Shown: one piece after another, positions 60,173-62,946 of the stretch
How positions within the stretch are numbered: the first letter of the stretch is position 1
Layout of the letters: every line of letters begins with the position of its first letter
Notes under the pieces: generated by a model
What the model was told of the DNA's origin: nothing
Databases searched by the model: none
Seen by the model: only the letters and a program-made list of their open reading frames with translations
Source of the DNA: Rhodocyclales bacterium
Lineage (GTDB): Bacteria; Pseudomonadota; Gammaproteobacteria; Burkholderiales; Rhodocyclaceae
Assembly (NCBI GenBank): GCA_016192435.1
Contig: JACPUD010000005.1
Location: forward strand, 1-62,946
Length of the DNA: 62,946 bases
Reading direction: 5' to 3'
Program-made: the position numbers and the translations under genes

Positions 60173-60917
60173 AACCGTCAACCTATCCGCGGCGCCAGCC
60201 TCGGCGGCCGACACGCTGCTCGAAGGCAGCGGCCTGCACACCTTCTACGGCGTCAGCCACATCCTGCACGGCGTCGATTTCGCCGTGCGGCGCGGCGAGA
60301 CCATCGGCCTCATGGGGCGCAACGGCATGGGCAAGACCACGCTGATCAAGACCCTGCTCGGCCTGGTACGCCCGCGCGAAGGGCAGGTCAGGGTGCGCGG
60401 CGTCGACATGACCCAGGCGGCGACCCACGCCATCGCGCGCCGCGGCATTGCCTATGTGCCCGAAGGGCGCGGCATCTTCCCCAATCTGTCGGTGCGTGAA
60501 AACCTGGTCATGGCGGCACGCGCGGGTGTCGACGGGCGCCGCGAGTGGGATTTCGACCGTGTCATCCATACCTTTCCGCGCCTGGGCGAACGCCTGTTCA
60601 ACGGCGGCGCGCAATTGTCGGGCGGCGAACAGCAGATGCTGACCATCGGTCGCGCGCTGATGACCAATCCCGACCTGCTGATACTCGACGAAGCCACCGA
60701 AGGCCTGGCACCGCTGATCGCAAGGGAAATCTGGAGCATCATCAAGACCATCCGCGCCTCGGGCATCGCCACCGTGATCGTGGACAAGAATTACGCAGCC
60801 GTGATGGGACTGGCGGATCGCAGCATGGTGCTGGTGAAGGGCAGGGTGGTGTTTTCAGGCGAATCCAGCGAACTCTCGGACAATCCCGACCTGATGCATC
60901 GTTTCCTCGGAGTCTGA
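60165..60917 (+). CDS. ABC transporter ATP-binding protein, LivF type
   Basis: 250 residues. Walker A GRNGMGKTTLIKTLLGL, signature LSGGEQQMLTIGRAL, Walker B DLLILDEATEGLAP. It is the second ATPase of the importer, overlapping livG by 8 bases. The ATG at 60165 is chosen because the earlier in-frame ATG lies well inside livG. Confidence 0.92.
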   Translation: MIETVNLSAAPASAADTLLEGSGLHTFYGVSHILHGVDFAVRRGETIGLMGRNGMGKTTLIKTLLGLVRPREGQVRVRGVDMTQAATHAIARRGIAYVPEGRGIFPNLSVRENLVMAARAGVDGRREWDFDRVIHTFPRLGERLFNGGAQLSGGEQQMLTIGRALMTNPDLLILDEATEGLAPLIAREIWSIIKTIRASGIATVIVDKNYAAVMGLADRSMVLVKGRVVFSGESSELSDNPDLMHRFLGV

Positions 60918-60921
60918 AGCG

Positions 60922-61704
60922 GTGCACAGCGGTTTCGTCCGGGCCTGCGGCCACAATCTCGAATACCAGTTGATTCCCGCGCACCAGATCAACCGGCCGA
61001 CCCTGGTGCTGCTGCACGAAGGACTCGGTTCGGTGGCTATGTGGCGCGACTTTCCCGTCCGTCTCGCCGCCGCCACCGGCTGCCGCACCCTGGTCTATTC
61101 GCGCTACGGCTACGGCCAGTCCGACATGCTCGAAGAATCCTTCGGCACCGACTTCATGCACCGCGAAGGGCGCGAGGCGCTGCCCGAACTGCTGGCGGAA
61201 CTCGGCATCGAGCGCCCGCTGCTGGTCGGCCATTCCGATGGCGCCTCGATCGCCCTGCTGCATGCCGGTGACCGCCGCTTCGAGGTGGCCGGGCTGGTGG
61301 TCATGGCGCCGCACTGCTTCGTCGAGGACATCTCCATCCGCAGCATCGAGGCCGCCAAGATCGCCTTCGAAACCACCGACCTGCCGGCCAAGCTGGGCAG
61401 GTATCACCGCGACGTCCGCCGCACCTTTTACGGCTGGAACGACATCTGGCTGAACCCGGAATTCCGCGCCTGGAACATCGAGGATTGCCTGCCGCACATC
61501 CGCTGCCCCATCCTCGCGATCCAGGGTGTCGATGACGAATACGGCACCATGGCGCAGATCGAGGCCATTGCGTCGCAGGCATCGAGTTCGCCCGACGTCG
61601 AACTGTTGAAACTGGCCGACTGCCGGCACTCGCCGCACCGCGACCAGACCCTCGCGGTGGTCGAAGCCATCAGCCGTTTCGCCGAACAAACCGGGATTCA
61701 GTGA
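60922..61704 (+). CDS. Alpha/beta-hydrolase fold protein
   Basis: 260 residues. Oxyanion-type HEGLGSVAMW, nucleophile elbow GHSDGAS with Ser105, and a C-terminal His in CRHSPHRDQ. Similar hydrolases occur in aromatic-CoA clusters as possible thioesterases or ring-cleavage product hydrolases; substrate not visible. It starts with GTG at 60922, 4 bases after livF, so is likely co-transcribed. Confidence 0.85.
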   Translation: MHSGFVRACGHNLEYQLIPAHQINRPTLVLLHEGLGSVAMWRDFPVRLAAATGCRTLVYSRYGYGQSDMLEESFGTDFMHREGREALPELLAELGIERPLLVGHSDGASIALLHAGDRRFEVAGLVVMAPHCFVEDISIRSIEAAKIAFETTDLPAKLGRYHRDVRRTFYGWNDIWLNPEFRAWNIEDCLPHIRCPILAIQGVDDEYGTMAQIEAIASQASSSPDVELLKLADCRHSPHRDQTLAVVEAISRFAEQTGIQ

Positions 61705-61755
61705 GCTGATTTTTCATCGGCGCGGAGCGGTGGAGATTGACTAGTTTGTTCCTAA

Positions 61756-61763
61756 TGTATACA
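61756..61763. promoter_or_regulatory. TGTATACA palindrome upstream of the OYE-family gene
   Basis: An 8-base perfect palindrome in the 115-base gap before the flavoenzyme gene. It may be an operator or lie within a promoter. Weak evidence; it is the only symmetric element in this gap. Confidence 0.25.
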
Positions 61764-61819
61764 GTATCCAGTAGCCGCAGCCGCCTACGCCGCAACCCAA
61801 ACACGAGGAGTAGTACACA

Positions 61820-62946
61820 GTGACCAAGCCAGGGGAAGCAAAGCTCAATTACCTGTTCCAGCCGGGAAAAATCGGCAGGTTCGAAGTCAAGAACCGGATC
61901 AAATACGGCGCCTGCTGCGTCTCCAACTACAACGGTCGCGACGGCACCATCACACCGCGCGAACTGGCGCGGGTGCGCGTCATCGCCGGCACCGGCTGCG
62001 GTCTGATCACCAACCAGGGCGCCTATCCCGACCCGCTCGGCGAAGGCAAATCCTACTTCCGCCAGGTTGCGATCCACGACGACAAGTTCCTGCCGCAGTT
62101 CGAGATGATCGCGCGCTACATCCACGATGCCGGCGCCATGGCGATGCAGCAGATCCTCCATGCCGGGCGCTACGGCGGCATCGACCTCGGCTACTGCGTG
62201 CAGCCTTCGGTGGTGCCGCAAACGCTGCCGCACTTCCGTCCGCCGCGCGAACTGAGCAAGGACCAGATCAAGGTCGTCATCAAGCAGCATGCCGACGCCG
62301 CGCAGCGCGCGATCCGCGCCGGCTTCGACGGCACCGAGATCACCAGCTTCATGGGCTACCTGCTGGCCAACTTCAATTCTCCCTTCACCAACCAGCGCAC
62401 CGACGAATACGGCGGCTCGGTGGAAAATCGCGGCCGCTTCATGCGCGAACTGATCGATGCCATCAAACAGGCCACGCCCGACAATCCGCTTTCCGTGCGC
62501 CTCAACGGCGCCGAGTTGATGGACAAATGGGGCGGCAATACCCAGGACGAATCCTTTGAACTCATGCAGCAGGCCGTCGATTGCGGCGTGGACATGATCT
62601 CGGTCACCGTGGGCTGGCAGGAAGCGCCGGAATCCTCGTTTGGCCGCGACGTCGAACCGGGCTACTGGAATTTCCTCTCGGAAAAAGCCAAGAAGATGTT
62701 CCCCAATGTCCTGGTGGCCTTCGGCAACCGCCTGCCCGACCCGACCATGGCCAACCAGTGCGTCAAGGACAACGTGTTCGACTACTGGGAAGTCTGCCGT
62801 CCGCTGCTGGCCGACCCCGAGCTGATCCACAAGGCCGCCGAAGATCGCATGGAAGAAGTCCGTCCCTGCATCGGTTCGCTCAACTGCCTGTCGCGCCTGT
62901 TCCGCGACCTGCCTTACACCTGCACCATGAACCCCATGCTGGGCCA
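61820..62946 (+). CDS. OYE-family NADH:flavin oxidoreductase with altered Fe-S motif (3' end cut)
   Basis: 375 codons visible from a GTG at 61820 with GAGGAG upstream (61805-61810). The N-terminal FMN barrel has HAGRYGG and NQRTDEYGGSVENRGRFM, typical of the 2,4-dienoyl-CoA reductase/trimethylamine dehydrogenase group. The cluster loop reads RPCIGSLNC with a later YTC: C-X2-S-X2-C-X11-C, so the second cysteine of the usual set is Ser. The C-terminal FAD/NAD domain lies beyond the window. A dearomatising or enoyl-CoA reductase role is possible but unproven. Confidence 0.82.
   Translation, partial: MTKPGEAKLNYLFQPGKIGRFEVKNRIKYGACCVSNYNGRDGTITPRELARVRVIAGTGCGLITNQGAYPDPLGEGKSYFRQVAIHDDKFLPQFEMIARYIHDAGAMAMQQILHAGRYGGIDLGYCVQPSVVPQTLPHFRPPRELSKDQIKVVIKQHADAAQRAIRAGFDGTEITSFMGYLLANFNSPFTNQRTDEYGGSVENRGRFMRELIDAIKQATPDNPLSVRLNGAELMDKWGGNTQDESFELMQQAVDCGVDMISVTVGWQEAPESSFGRDVEPGYWNFLSEKAKKMFPNVLVAFGNRLPDPTMANQCVKDNVFDYWEVCRPLLADPELIHKAAEDRMEEVRPCIGSLNCLSRLFRDLPYTCTMNPMLG

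Overview
The window (about 63 kb, GC-rich, dense and mostly co-directional) looks like a chromosomal segment of a facultatively anaerobic betaproteobacterium. The best guess is Rhodocyclales (Azoarcus/Aromatoleum/Sulfuritalea-like), because the benzoyl-CoA cluster has the bzdNOPQMSTUVWXYZ gene order known from Azoarcus, next to box and pad genes. The genus is inferred. I see no tRNA, rRNA, integrase, transposase or CRISPR array.

Region 1 (1-13.9 kb) is housekeeping: partial suhB (minus strand), trmJ, cysE, a complete isc operon (iscR, a NifS-like desulfurase, iscS, iscU, iscA, hscB, hscA, fdx, iscX), tatD, tpx, then typA on the minus strand and a methylthioinosine/methylthioadenosine phosphorylase with peptide deformylase on the plus strand.

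Region 2 (13.9-29.2 kb) is an anaerobic phenylacetate module. A PaaX-type regulator is read leftwards towards an NDP-forming acyl-CoA synthetase-like gene and a hotdog thioesterase. To its right lie fdhD and padBCDEFGHIJ. PadJ activates phenylacetate, PadBCD (molybdenum enzyme) oxidises phenylacetyl-CoA to phenylglyoxylate, and PadEFGHI makes benzoyl-CoA. Two matching inverted repeats (GATACA-N26/27-TGTATC) flank the regulator.

Region 3 (29.2-40.4 kb) holds a TRAP transporter, a chemoreceptor, and the aerobic benzoyl-CoA epoxidation operon boxR-boxC-boxB-boxA on the minus strand.

Region 4 (40.4-62.9 kb) is the anaerobic benzoyl-CoA pathway: ATP-driven class I benzoyl-CoA reductase (bzdNOPQ), ferredoxin (bzdM), three genes of unknown role (bzdS, bzdT, bzdU), a ferredoxin-reducing flavoprotein (bzdV), the hydratase, dehydrogenase and ring hydrolase (bzdWXY), an SDR (bzdZ), glutaryl-CoA dehydrogenase, benzoate-CoA ligase (bzdA), a LivHMGF-type ABC importer with its binding protein, an alpha/beta hydrolase and a partial OYE-family flavoenzyme.

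Benzoyl-CoA made from phenylacetate (pad) or benzoate (bzdA) can thus go to oxygen-dependent Box enzymes or the oxygen-independent Bzd reductase, and one BoxR/BzdR-type regulator sits between the two divergent operons. The most unusual signals are a roughly 24-nt dispersed repeat (eight copies, intergenic and in-frame in genes), repeat-like inserts at operon junctions that carry tiny ORFs linked by ATGA overlaps, shared palindromic operators, the unexplained bzdSTU trio, and an OYE-family enzyme with an altered Fe-S cysteine motif.
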